A stretch of 64,000 nucleotides of DNA from Tubiluchus corallicola (GCA_030141605.1 JAQGDQ010000716.1:1-64000); one strand, 5' to 3'. Counted from the first letter of the stretch, positions 1 to 11,849 are shown. Notes: a model not told the origin generated them from the sequence alone. Program-made: numbers and translations.

Positions 1-644
1 ACCGGAAGGAAGGGGGGGGCGAAAAACCTCCAAAAATGGCCATTTTTCAGCCGTTTTTTTGCAAAAGTTATACGGCTGAGATGTAGAGAACAGGAACGGG
101 CCGAGGGGGGTACTGGCTATGAATAGATAGCCAGTTCAGCGGTGGGTGTCATAGGCCTATTTAGAATTCGCGAGAGGGCCACGGCGTCCCGTAACAGGCA
201 TTTTTCCGGACCCAACTCGCGATTTTTTTCGAAATTTTGACCAAACAGCCTGCGGGAAAAACGTTCTAGCGTCGCCCGATGGGACTCTCGGAAGGAGATA
301 TGGGGCTCTTTACAAAGAGGAAGGACATGGCTACACGATGATTGGGCTATATTTTAGGGCAGGTCCACCGAGAGGAGTACTGGCGAGTTAATTAGATGTT
401 CTATTTTCGGCAATTTTCACTTAGAAAACTGCTGACGCAAAGGCATTGTTGTGACGTCATCCATTGTACTCTACTCTGCTTATAACTTTAATTCAGCAAA
501 AAGCTGCAGGCTTTGTGTTAGTTAAACATACAGTAGGCAGGATGTTACGGGCTTTGTGTTATAAATGAGGACTAGGTAGGATGTTCGCGTATTATTGATT
601 ATACGTGTGTTTATACGCAAAATCTTTTGCGGGGCCTTTGCTAG
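1..644 (+). mobile_element. Non-autonomous Helitron, 3' part (copy H1)
   Basis: The left end is cut by the window edge. On the plus strand the copy ends with the palindrome CGCAAAATCTTTTGCG (616-631; 7-bp arms, 2-nt loop), nine bases, then CTAG (641-644) followed by T. A hairpin shortly before CTRR at an A/T target is the established 3' signature of Helitrons. The body matches, in inverse orientation, the copies at 2186, 3020, 4704, 29842 and 44876. No Rep/helicase coding is visible, so the element is non-autonomous. Confidence 0.75.
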
Positions 645-662
645 TATTAAAATAATAGTAGA

Positions 663-844
663 TACCAAGAATATTAATATAAGAGTATAGATGTAGATAT
701 AGATATAGATATAGATAGATAATAATGCCTACTGTATGCTTAACTAACGCAAAGCAGCTTTTTGCTGAATTAAGCCAGCAGAGTACAATGAATGACGTCA
801 GCACAATGGCATTGCGTCAGCTGTTTTCTAAGCGAAAATTGCCG
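663..844 (-). mobile_element. Helitron fragments: 5' tip plus internal piece
   Basis: Positions 663-691 are the 5' terminus of the same Helitron family on the minus strand (TCTATACTCTTATATTAA, preceded by A). A short ATAGAT-type tract follows, and 726-844 is an internal piece in minus orientation containing the TGACGTCA palindrome at 793-800. The fragment stops at the junction with the segment starting at 845. Confidence 0.6.
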
Positions 845-1990
845 AAAAGTTAAGACCATACACGGGGTTTTAGACGTTACATTATTACCCTGTCTAACAG
901 CTGTCGTGCCTATTATAATGTTGCATTTTACATACATTAGAATGCAAATCCACGGCATATGATATGGTTCCAATATCATATTATTGTCAACCTATTTCTA
1001 AAACCTTAAAGCTGCCATATGAGTGAATATTATAAAATTGTGTTTTAGACGTAGCCATAAATTAAAGATAGAGTCTTATAGTGTATTACATCAAAATGAG
1101 GTAGATTATTCCATGTGCGCAAAAAAGATAAAAATCCATATTACAAACTTTTCCGAGTTTTCTAATAGTTCCTATGTTATGCTTGACACACGTGCTACTG
1201 TAATAAACGTTATACGAGAAACGAAAAAGTAGTTGTGCCAATATGTGTGAGCATATCATTGTTATTTAACAACTTATTAGCAGATAATAGCCACAGTCCG
1301 TCTTTCCCCAACTTCCAGTATATTTTGGATTTTCTCAAAATGCCTGTAACGTTCTGTTGAGTCTTAAGAAACAGTTGATGTGTGTGGTGCCCGAAGATGC
1401 AATTGTGGAAAAAACGAAGTAAAAAACTTTCAAGTGGACCTGATCAACTTCAGAGTTTTTGCTGCATTTCATACATGTTCATGAAAACCTGCTTTCCCTG
1501 AACAACGATTACATTGTTTGACATATTATTATACTAATGTGCTCCCGCATAATAGACTTTCTTGTAAAATAGCAGAAAGTCTTATGTAACACATTTGCTT
1601 TTGTAGACAAATTAATAATAGATTTTTGAACAAAAAGTGACAACTGCTTTGTTTGCACCATAACAAATTACACTACTAGGCTTTACTTGTGTTTCCCTGT
1701 GCCTGGAACAGAGAATTTCAGCTGTGCAGGTACCGTTGCCATTTGGCTTCACGTCTATTCTATTTTATGGAGAAACTGCAGGCTAAACATGAGCCACTCA
1801 CGGCTACCTCAACTCAGTCATGGTGTGCAGTCTGTAGAATGGGAGCCAATAATCGTAAATTACTTTCCTTTTAGCACATGTTGTAAGCGAGTAAAATTAC
1901 TACAGAACTCTTTTTCTACAATAGCCGCAGTCTTCAGCACTGTACGATAAAGTTACACAGATTCGTGCCATTTCCCGCGACACTCTCCAC
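845..1990 (+). repeat. 1.15-kb inverted duplicate of DUF268-gene upstream DNA
   Basis: This segment matches the reverse complement of 26988-28134 almost base for base; I noticed only single substitutions, for example near 950. Short reading frames translate identically in both copies, but they have no recognisable function and are probably not genes. Here the segment is bounded on both sides by Helitron sequence, with 4-nt microhomology at each junction (AAAA on the left, CCAC on the right). At 27-28 kb it lies directly upstream of DUF268 gene A. A diverged relative lies at 46430-47890, upstream of DUF268 gene B. Confidence 0.85.
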
Positions 1991-2185
1991 ACACCCTATC
2001 ACCCCACCACACCATCCATAGCACAACACACAAAGCACACCACCTCACGTGGTGATCATGATGTTGAAGATGATGGTGGCAACGATGACGACACCTATAG
2101 CACAAGCACCAACAGCACAGCATTACAACAAAACCATTCCAAACATTTTTCACAAAGTTGAAACTATGTGCTATAATATAATAAA
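1991..2185 (-). mobile_element. Truncated CACCAC-type Helitron remnant
   Basis: This matches the right-hand part of the CACCAC-containing blocks at 4461-4703 and 29590-29841: a CAC-rich tail, a CACGTGGTGATCATGATG stretch, a GATGATG tract, then a conserved ~100-base AT-rich piece. It abuts the 3' end of the next Helitron copy at 2186. Its own left part is missing at the junction with the duplicated segment. Confidence 0.5.
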
Positions 2186-2957
2186 TAGCAAAGGACCCGC
2201 AAAAGATTTTGCGTATAAATACACGTGTAATCAATAATACGCGAACATCCTACCTAGTCCACATTTATAACGCAAAGCCCGTAACATCGTGTCTACTGTT
2301 TATTTATCTAACGCAAACCCGTAGCAGGCAGCTTTCTGCTGAATTAAAGTTATAAGCAGAGTAGAGTACAATGGATGACGTCACAACAATGCCTTTGCGT
2401 CAGCAGTTTTCTAAGTGAAAATTGCTGAAAATAGAACTCCTAATTAAACTCGTTGATACTCCTCTCGGTGGAGCTGCCCTAAAATATAACCCACACCATC
2501 GTGTAGCACTGTCCTTCCTATTACTGATGAGCCATATATCTCCTTCCGAGAGTCCCACCGGGCGCCCCTAAAACGTTTTTCCCCCAGGCTGTTTGGTCAA
2601 AATTACGAAAAAATCGCGAGTTGGGTCCGGGAAAACGCCCGTTGCGGGGCACCGTGGCCCTCTCGCGAATTCTATATAGGGGTATGACACCCATCGCTGA
2701 ACGGGCTATCTATCCATGCCCAGCACCCCCCTCGGCCCATTCTCATTCTCTACATCTCAGCCGTATAACTTTTGCAAAAAACGGCCAAAAAATGGCCATT
2801 TTTGGAGGTTTTTCGCCCCCCGTTCCTCGCGGTGGCCCCATTCGAAAAATAAACCCCCAATGAGACGACACTAGATCGAGACCTTTCGTTTGATATATAG
2901 ATCGCCGCAAATGGTGCCCTCGTCGAAGCTGTAGCCTCGAATCTTATATATAAATAA

Positions 2958-2994
<37 letters not shown>

Positions 2995-3019
2995 AAGAAT
3001 ATTAATATAAGAGTATAGA
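2186..3019 (-). mobile_element. Non-autonomous Helitron, full-length copy (H2)
   Basis: Both ends are visible, reading on the minus strand. The 5' end is TCTATACTCTTATATTAA, then (TA)n and a GC-richer core. The 3' end has the CGCAAAATCTTTTGCG hairpin followed after a few bases by CTA. The 834-bp element abuts copy H3 exactly (CTA then TC at 3019/3020). The core carries a TGACGTCA palindrome at 2376-2383. A short plus-strand reading frame of about 80 codons recurs in several copies, but it is broken in others and I do not call it a gene. Confidence 0.75.
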
Positions 3020-3805
3020 TAGCAAAGGCGGCACAAAACATTTTGCGTATAAATACACGTATAATCAATAATACGCGAACATCCTACCTAGTCCTCATTT
3101 ATAACACAAAGCCCGTAACATCATGCCTACTGTTTGTTTAACTAACGCAAAGCCTGTAGCTTTTTGCTGAATTAAAGTTATAAGCAGAGTAGAATACAAT
3201 GGATGACGTCACAGCAATGCCTTTGCGTCACAGTTTTCTAAGCGAAAATTGCCGAAAATGGAACCTCTAATTAACTCATAGATACTCCTCTCGGTGGACC
3301 TGTCCTAAAATATAGCTCACATCATCGTGTAGCCCCGTTCTTCCTCTTTCTAAAGAGCTCCATTTCTCGTTCCTAGAGTCCCACCGGGCGACGCTAAAAC
3401 GTTTTTCCCGCATGCCGTTTGGTCAAAATTTCGAAAAAATCGCGAGTTGTGTCCGGGAAAACGCCTGTTGCGGGACCCCGTGGCCCTCTCGCGAATTCTA
3501 AATAGGCCTATGACACCCATCGCTGAACGGGCTATCTATCCATGCCCAGTACCACCCTCGACCCGTTCCCGTTCTCTACATCTCAGCCGTATAACTTTTA
3601 CAAAAAACGGCAGAAAAATGGCCATTTTTCGAGGTTTTTCGCCCCCGTTCCTCGCGGTGGGCCCCATTCGAAAAATAAACCCCCAATGAGACGACACTAG
3701 ATCGAGACCTTTCGTTTGATATATAGATCGCCGCAAATGGTGCCCTCGTCCGGGCTGTAGCCTCGAATCTTATATATAAATAAATATACCAAGAATATTA
3801 ATATA
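3020..3805 (-). mobile_element. Non-autonomous Helitron copy (H3), 5' tip shortened
   Basis: Same family and orientation as H2. The 3' hairpin is mutated (CACAAAACATTTTGCG). The 5' end has lost about ten terminal bases, so the CTAG of the next block (3806-3809) follows directly. TGACGTCA lies at 3204-3211, and a short TA/TAAA tract replaces the longer (TA)n of H2. Confidence 0.7.
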
Positions 3806-4703
3806 CTAGCCAAACCCCACAAAAAGAATTTTGTGCACAAATCAACACACAACCCACACCACACCACTCCACCTCATCACACCACACTGCACCACACCAT
3901 ACCACTCCACCTCATCGCACCACACTGCACCACACAATACCACCACACCGCACCGCACCACACCATACCACCTACACACCACACCACCCACACCATACCA
4001 CTCCACCACATCACACCACACTGCACCACACCATACCACTGCACCACCCACACACACCACCCACACCATAATACTCCACCACATCACACTGCACAGCACC
4101 ACACCATAACACCACACTGCACAGCACCACACCATAACACCACACTGCACCACACCACCCACCCACCTAAACACCACACCACCTACACCATACCACTCCA
4201 CTACATCACACCACACCACACCACACCATACCACTGCAGCACACTGCACCACCCATAAAACACACCACACCATACGACTCCACCACATCACACCACACTG
4301 CACCACACCATACCACTGCACCACACCACACCACACCATCCACACCATAATACTCCACCACATCACACCGCACTGCACCACACCATAACACCACACTGCA
4401 CCACAACACCTACCCACCCACACACCATGCCACCCACTCAATACCACACTACCCACACCACACCCCACACACCCTATCACCCCACCACACCATCCACAGC
4501 ACAACACACAAAGCACACCACCACCACACCACATCAAATCCGCCACCTCACGTGGTGATCATGATGTTGATGATGATGATGATGATGATGATGGTGGCAA
4601 CGATGACGACACCTATAGCACAAGCACCAACAGCACAGCATTACAACAAAACCATTCCAAACATTTTTCACAAAGTTGAAACTATGTGCTATAATATAAT
4701 AAA
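3806..4703 (-). mobile_element. CACCAC-array Helitron-type element (H4)
   Basis: The minus-strand 3' end is CTAG followed by T (3806-3809), preceded by a palindrome-like GCACAAAATTCTTTTTGTG. This resembles the H1 terminus but is diverged. The interior is a ~700-bp CAC/CCACACCATA-type array (3840-4545), a GATGAT tract and a conserved ~120-bp AT-rich segment. No clear 5' TC end is visible where it meets H5. The same block with a longer array lies at 28779-29841. Reading frames through the array are low complexity and not genes. Confidence 0.55.
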
Positions 4704-5486
4704 TAGCAAAGGCCCCGCAAAAGATTTTGCGTAAAAAACCACGTATAATCAATAACATGCGAACATTCTACCTAGTCCTCATTTTTAACACAAAGCCCGT
4801 AACATCATGCCTACTGTTTGTTTAACTAACGCAAAGCCTGCAGCTTTTTGCTGAATTAAAGTATAAGCAGAGTATAATGGATTACGTCACAACAATGGCA
4901 TTGCGTCAGCAGTTTTCTAAGCGAAAATTGCCGAAAATAGAACTCCTAATTAACTCGTTGATACTCCTCTCGGTGGACCTGCCCTAACATATAGCCCACA
5001 TCATCGTGTAGCCCTGTCCTTCCTCTTTGCAAAGAGCTATATATCTCCTTCCGAGAGTCCCACCAGGCGCCGCTAGAACGTTTTTTCCGCAGGCTGTTTG
5101 GACAAAATTTCGAAAAAATCGCGAGTTGGGTCCGGGAAAACGCCCGTTGCGGGACCCCGTGGCCCTCTCGGGAACTCTAAATATGCCTACTACACCCACC
5201 GCTGAACGGGCTATCCATCCATACCCAGCACCCCCCTCGGCCCGTTCTCGTTCTCTACATCTCAGCCGTATAACTTTTGCAAAAAAGGGCCATTTTTGGA
5301 GGGTTTTTCACCCCCCCGTTCCTCCCGGTGGGCCCGATTCGAAAAATAAACCCCCAATGAGACGACACTAGATCGAGACCTTTCGTTTGATGTATAGATC
5401 GCCGCAAATGGTGCCCTCGTCGAAGCTGTAGCCTCGAATCTTATATATATATATATATACCAAGAATATTAATATATGAGTATAGA
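4704..5486 (-). mobile_element. Non-autonomous Helitron, full-length copy (H5)
   Basis: On the minus strand the copy begins with TCTATACTCATATATTAA preceded by A, and ends with the GCAAAATCTTTTGC hairpin and CTA. It is 783 bp, with a (TA)n tract near the 5' end. The TGACGTCA site of other copies is mutated here to TTACGTCA near 4880. Confidence 0.75.
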
Positions 5487-5524
5487 TTACTATTATAATA
5501 TATACTTATAATAATGTAAATACT

Positions 5525-6590
5525 TGTCTATTTCACCTGTGCAAAATCTATAAATGTAAGTGCCGCATTCTGTTTTCTTAAGTTCAGAGGTTGCTGGAGT
5601 TTGAGCACCAGATGGGACTTGTGTCCCAACTGTTTCGGTGCCAGTGTGAGGGAGTGACGAACCCTATTTGTAGATTCTCTTTTTCTGTCTTTTATGTTTA
5701 GCCAACTATTTGTTCCTTTCCGTTACAAAGATTCTTTCAAACATCAACATTTTAATTTTACAAAATTACCAAGTTAGTCAGGATTTTGGACGGATCTTAT
5801 GCTGCTTTTTCAAAGCTGGTCAATGTCTCCCAGTCGTTTGGTTCTCTAATCTCGTTTCCGGTATTCAAACCGCCATCTATCGCTCTCCGAAACCTCTGGT
5901 TCGAACTGTCTGAGGTTGTTACCATTCCCTGGTGGCAGGGACCTGACTGGAGAACGATATAGAACTGCAAAACTTTTTTGACCCAAAATTAGGATTTAAT
6001 ACCTAGTTTGTACCTGACCTTTTATTAGCGACTTTTAAATTTTCTTTACTCAATTCTGTTTCCTGTATAATTAGTTTACTTCACCTTCGCTCACAAAGCT
6101 GGGATGATTTTAAAGAAATCTTTCAATAGAACAAAACCCCCAGCTTGCCACCCACTTGAGACATGCTCTCTACACACGAAGAGGAGGTTAGTTGAAATGT
6201 GTTGAGCTGAGACGCGGTTCACGCCCTGCGCACAGAGAGCGATTTTAATCTTCAATAATCTCCCCAGGAATTCGGTAATAATGGAAAAAGCGCAGAAAAT
6301 AATGACCCCCCCTTTTGACCACTTGATCACAGACAAGCTCTCTGAACACAAAAAAGCAGCTTAATTATAAAACGTGCAAAGTATTTACCTGAGCGGCAGG
6401 TTGTTTCCTCGCACAAAGAAAGATTTTAATCTTCAACAATTTTCAAAAAAACGCCGATAATGACCACCGCTTTTGACCACTTGAGACATGCTTTCTGCAC
6501 ACAACAGAGCAGCTTAATAAAAAATCTTGTGTGTTGCGCCCTCCCACTAACGGTAGTTTGCGCCCTCCCCCTAAAAATATGTGATAATCT
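5525..6590 (+). repeat. Dispersed repeat R (plus copy) with ~160-bp units
   Basis: The left part (5530-6080) is an inverted relative of 35900-36440, and 6083-6530 holds about two to three units of a ~155-170-bp tandem repeat. Each unit includes TTGACCACTTGAGACATG, a C-rich or GC stretch and a TTTTAATCTTCAA block. Related units occur at 10650-11275, 18750-19430, 34255-34620 and 35160-35890. No coding potential is recognised. It is likely a non-autonomous transposon family with internal tandem repeats, but its class is not identified. Confidence 0.6.
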
Positions 6591-6673
6591 GGTTGCATCA
6601 ATCAAGCAAATAAGCTTGATAATAGCATTCTTAATAACATTCTTTTTTTGAACTGGTACAACAGATTCCACTG

Positions 6674-7552
6674 CTAAAAATAGCACAGTAAAAGTGCGCA
6701 AATGGAAAAGTAGGTAAAAATGGCACAGTAAAAGTGCGCAAATGGAAAAGTAGGTAAAAATGGCACAGTAAAGGTGCGCAAATGGAAAAGTAGGTAAAAT
6801 GGCACAGTAAAGGTGCGCAAATGGAAAAGTAGGTAAAAATGGCACAGTAAAGGTGCGCAAATGGAAAAGTAGGTAAAAATGGCACAGTAAAGGTGCGCAA
6901 ATGGAAAAGTAGGTAAAAATGGCACAGTAAAAGTGCGCAAATGGAAAAGTAGGTAAAAATGGCACAGTAAAGGTGCGCAAATGTAAAAGTATGTAAAAAC
7001 GGCACAGCAAAAATTGCGCAAATGGAAAAGTAGGTAAAAATGGCACAGCAAAAATTGCGCAAATGGAAAAGTAGGTAAAAATGGCACAGTAAGAATTGCG
7101 CAAATGGAAAAGTAGGTAAAAATTGCACAGTAAAGGTGCGCAAATGGAAAAGTAGGTAAAATGGCACAGTAAGAATTGCGCAAATGGAAAAGTAGGTAAA
7201 AACGGCACAGTAAAAGTGCGCAAATGGAAAAGTAGGTAAAAATGGCACAGTAAAGGTGCGCAAATGGAAAAGTAGGTAAAATGGCACAGTAAAGGTGCGC
7301 AAATGGAAAAGTAGGTAAAATGGCACAGTAAAAGTGCGCAAATGGAAAAGTAGGTAAAAATGGCACAGTAAAAGTGCGCAAATGGAAAAGTAGGTAAAAT
7401 GGCACAGTAAAGGTGCGCAAATGGAAAAGTAGGTAAAAACGGCACAGCAAAAATTGCGCAAATGGAAACGTAGGTAAAAATGGCACAGTAAGAATTGCGC
7501 AAATGGAAAAGTAGGTAAAAATGGCACAGTAAAGGTGCGCAAATGGAAAAGT
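6674..7552. repeat. 40-bp minisatellite, ~22 units
   Basis: Units of 39-42 bp are built around GGCACAGTAAAAGTGCGCAA and ATGGAAAAGTAGGTAAAAAT. Variation is mostly one A lost from the A-run or an AATTGCGC variant. No unit carries a stop in any minus-strand frame, which makes spurious minus reading frames of 270-358 codons. These cycle through PTFPFAHFYCAIF-like repeats and I do not treat them as proteins. Diverged inverted units recur at 8262-8375. Confidence 0.9.
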
Positions 7553-7555
7553 ATC

Positions 7556-7925
<370 letters not shown>

Positions 7926-8261
7926 GCTTATTAATTATGTGCAATAATTTTGATTAATAATTTTTTTTTATTTTGCTTTGAAATTTTTTTTTATTTTGCA
8001 ACTTTCGCAAATGTTTTGCGAAAAAAAACAGCGAAAAGATAGCCATTTTGCTGCCCTATATTCCCTTCACCACAAGTTTTGTGGAAATTTGTTAGGTAGT
8101 TTCTGCGTAATTAGCTTACTGATAAAACAGACAACAAACAGACTGTGTTGAAGCATAACTTCCTTGTCAGAGGTAAAAATAACTAAAATAATTATTACCC
8201 ACTGTAACTCTAAACCTACACAACTTTTTACTAAAAGTTCCATTTTCTCCTGTACATATTT

Positions 8262-8375
8262 TCTTGTGCCATTTTTACTGTGCCAATTTTCCTGTGGAAT
8301 TTTTTTCCTTTACTTTTTTACCTACTTTTCCATTTGTGCCGTATTTCCTGTGCCATTTTTCATGCACCATTTTAG
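8262..8375. repeat. Diverged inverted units of the 40-bp minisatellite
   Basis: Phrases such as TGTGCCATTTTTACTGTGCC and TTTTTACCTACTTTTCCATT are the reverse complement of the 6674-7552 unit, with substitutions. They sit immediately before the reverse-transcriptase fragment. Confidence 0.65.
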
Positions 8376-8384
8376 TACCACTCC

Positions 8385-8822
8385 AGAAGACTGGCGATAA
8401 CACGAACTTAAATAACTACAAACCAACATTCCTGCTACCCTTTTTTTCTAAGATACTCGAAAGATGTTTACACAATCAATTATACATATATTTAATCAAA
8501 AATAACATACTTAACAACAGTCAAGTTGGATTCAGATCAGGCCTTTCCACTGAGCTAGCTTTAATTAAAGTCTGTGAACAAATTGTTAATACTATTGAAA
8601 ACAATTCAATATCTGTTGGCATTTTCTGTGACTTGTCTAAAGCCTTCGACACCATTGACCATGACATACTGCTTGAAAAACTTTGTCACTATGGTATACG
8701 AAGAATTCTGAATTGTGGTTTAATAATTATCTTTCTGCAAGAAGCCAAATAATTACATGCAATAATTGTCTAGCCAGCCCTCAATCCATGATGTGTGGTG
8801 TACCACAAGGCTCCATTCTTGG
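8385..8822 (+). pseudogene. Non-LTR retrotransposon reverse transcriptase fragment
   Basis: The conceptual product carries LINE reverse-transcriptase blocks in order: NNYKPTFLLPFFSKILERCL (family NYRPISLLP...SKxLE), SQVGFRSGLSTELAL, then FCDLSKAFDTIDHDIL (catalytic-domain block A, with the Asp). After a frameshift near 8715 it continues WFNNYLSARSQ and GVPQGSILG (block B2). The next expected blocks, including the FADD motif, are missing because an unrelated repeat begins at 8823. This is a dead fragment of a CR1/Jockey-type element. The clade assignment is only approximate. Confidence 0.88.
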
Positions 8823-11275
8823 CGTTTAGCGGTTTAATGTAAACACGGATTAGTTTTTCAGAATCGCATGGCCTTGGCTGCACAGACTTCGTTTTGTGCA
8901 GCGAAATGTAAACATTATCGGCGCCTACTTTAGGGTTAGTCGTGTTTTACCACCCTTCAAAAATTTAAACAATTACCAGTACTGTCATCTCGTGTTTCTA
9001 ATCATTAAAAGAATTAGATTACATTGTTATTACTATATCCTTATCTAGAAATTTATTTCAAACGAGACCCTGTAGTTGCTGGGCAAAAGTTACAGAGTAC
9101 TACACAATAATATTACGAAAGCTTTACCTAACTAATACCTTAACCATTAGACGACCAAGTTGGGTTAAAAATTACCTCAGCAATGTTTGCTCAGTTTTTT
9201 TTTATATTGATGAATACGACGAAAGTATAGTAGTGGTTAAATATTTTGCAATTTGTTATGCCATCATATTGGACTGAATTCGACTCAGGGGGTCGAACTC
9301 CAAGATGGCATGGCGGTCTTGATATTGCGCATCATGAAGATCCATTTTACTATCGTTGTGTAACTGATTACTTAAACTACAAATGTCAATTTTAATTACA
9401 AATGTTATGCTGATTAACTAAATCAATGCCTGTAAACTAGTACCTTTTACCTGTTATAGCACGTCATCTAAATCTCATAAATACACAAAAACTACACTGT
9501 ATGGAGTTTATTAACAGCACTAATAAAATAAGGAGCCAAAATACACGTGCACAAAAAACAACTAACTGACTCAGTAACAGCACTACACCCGAGGAGTACC
9601 TGTGTCAGAAAATCAAGTCTGTAGTGACCTCTACACGCTTTTATACTGGCATTCCAGGTCAGCTGGCTTCTCACACCACGTCTAGGCCCAAACAAGACGT
9701 CTGCACCTACAAGAAAGGGGTGAGTCGCTGCTGACGTGGAAGCAGGGCGTGTAGAGGCCCCTACACCTGACCCGACACAGGTGCCTCCGTAACAATATCT
9801 TGGCAATGTTGAAAACTATTATTCATACTTTTTTTTACAAAGTACGAGTGCCAAATATGGGTTAACCTGATGTGGGGTAACTTATTACGAGTTTGGTCTT
9901 GTATGTAGGCAAAATTTTACATTGCAGCGTTTTACATTCTGGCGGCATCACATTTTCTACTTTGATAATTGAGAAGCGCTGCAAACATGCAGCTGCAGCC
10001 TATAGCTCTGCAAAGTGATTTTCTAACGATCTATTGAGGAAATTTCACATTTGAGGGCATTCTTCATTTAAAAATATGGCTGCCACTTTTGCTGTAAAAG
10101 TACTTCAGCTTGAAGCTGATGAATATGAAATTTTAAGAAGGCACAGGAAGTGAAGATGAAGTGTGTGTGTCAGAATTAAACAGTAAACATAATTAATACA
10201 TTGGAAGAATTGTCAAAATGCTTGAGGTATCACGCACAAACAATTTATATATAGTGCGGTGGCAGAACGGTTTTTTCATACGTGTATATTTATATATTGT
10301 GTATAATTATTTAGCAATAACTACGCTTAATCAATTAGTCTGTTTAAAGTCAATTAGAGAATGTTATAAAGGATTTTGTCAATATGACAGTGTCATGCTT
10401 TACTAATTTGCAAACTTATCTAAAATTTTGTTTGTAATTTAAGTTCACTGATTAAACTGAGTCATTTATGAAATCAAATATGAAGTCAATTTTAGACTTT
10501 ACATTTTCATTTTGCACACGTCACGCACATCAGCAGTACTCCCGTTTTGATAGAATATTGCAATCTTTACTTTCATTCCACCAAAGCTACTCGTCATTAA
10601 AGACTAGTATGTACTTGAGTTTTCATTAATGTTTTCAAAATCTTGACAGGAAGTGATGCGTACGGTCAGTTTACTTCATCTTTGTCTCTCAAAGCTGCGA
10701 TGATTAGAAAAGAACTTAAAATAACACAAAAGGCCAAATTACTGACCACATGTGTTGCTCTCCCCACTCAAAGAGCAGCCTATAATGACTTTACAAATCC
10801 TGTGACGTGTTTGAGTTGAGTGCGCGGTTCATGCCCTGCGCACAAAGAAAGATTATAATCTTCAACAATCTCGCCTGGAGTTCAGTTTTGTTAAAAAAAA
10901 TGCTGAAAATAATGACCACCGCATAGGACCTATTGTGCCATGCTCTCTGCCCACAAGAAAGCAGCTTAATTATAGATCTTGTTAAGTATTTACCTGAGCG
11001 GCAGGTGGTATCCTCTCACACAAAGAAAGATTTTAAAAGTCTTCAACAATTCTGAAAAAGCGCGGATAATGACCACCGCTTTTGACCACTTGAGACATGC
11101 TCTCTGCACACAAGGAAGCAGCATAATTATAAATCTTGCTAAGTATTTACCTGAGCGGCAGGTTGTATCCTCTCACACAAAGAAAGATTTTAATAGTCTT
11201 CAACAGTTCTGAAAAAGCGCCGATAATGACCACCACTTTTGACCACTTGAGACATGCTCTCTGCACACAAGGACC
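8823..11275 (+). repeat. Dispersed repeat D, copy 1 (contains solo LTR)
   Basis: This is a direct copy of 17521-19440, starting with CGTTTAGCGGTTTAATGTAA in both. It ends in about three ~155-bp tandem units (10650-11275) of the same type as repeat R. It differs from copy 2 by a 525-bp solo LTR at 9270-9794 and by a TA-rich stretch near 10270. It interrupts the reverse-transcriptase fragment on its left. No protein is recognised. Terminal inverted repeats or target duplications were not found by eye. Confidence 0.75.
9270..9794 (-). mobile_element. Solo LTR with 4-bp target duplication
   Basis: Read on the minus strand, the 525-bp insert begins TGTTACGGAGG and ends GAATTCAGTCCA, so it has the TG...CA ends of retroviral-type LTRs. 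ATAT flanks both sides (9266-9269 and 9795-9798). The matching place in repeat copy 2 has a single ATAT (17944-17947), which is the empty site. A minus-strand AATAAA lies near 9507-9512. No internal retrotransposon region adjoins, so it is a solo LTR left by recombination. An ATAT target fits some Ty3/gypsy-type elements, but the class is inference. Confidence 0.85.
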
Positions 11276-11341
11276 ACTTCTATTTTACTTTTTAAAAACA
11301 TGTAATCTTTAAATCAGTTTATTTTAATGCGTTTTAGCACA

Positions 11342-11456
<115 letters not shown>

Positions 11457-11676
11457 TCTTTCTCTCTCTCTCTCTCATCAGAAAACTTAAGGTTGCTCAC
11501 AATATTTCAAAACGTAATTTTTTTAATTATGAATATGATTATAGAGCTTGGTCTCTAAATATACAGCTTGGTATAACTTATGTTATCTATGGGAAATGTT
11601 GATTTAGTTTAACGACTTGATTTAATGGTAATACTAATGTTATATGTCAAAGTTTACTTCATAGTGATCCAAAATA

Positions 11677-11842
<166 letters not shown>

Positions 11843-11849
11843 GATTATT

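Noticed and set aside
1687-1950. Identical 87-codon frame at 1687 and 27028 as a gene
   Set aside because: Identity is due to a recent DNA duplication; the diverged third copy at 46-48 kb does not preserve the frame.
2621-3689. ~80-residue protein conserved among Helitron copies (KRPLRxxVALSRIL ... KINPQ)
   Set aside because: It tracks DNA identity of the repeat, is frameshifted or cut in other copies, and the opposite strand is equally open in places.
6674-7552. CRISPR-like array
   Set aside because: Units are contiguous tandem repeats with no unique spacers, and the genome is eukaryotic.
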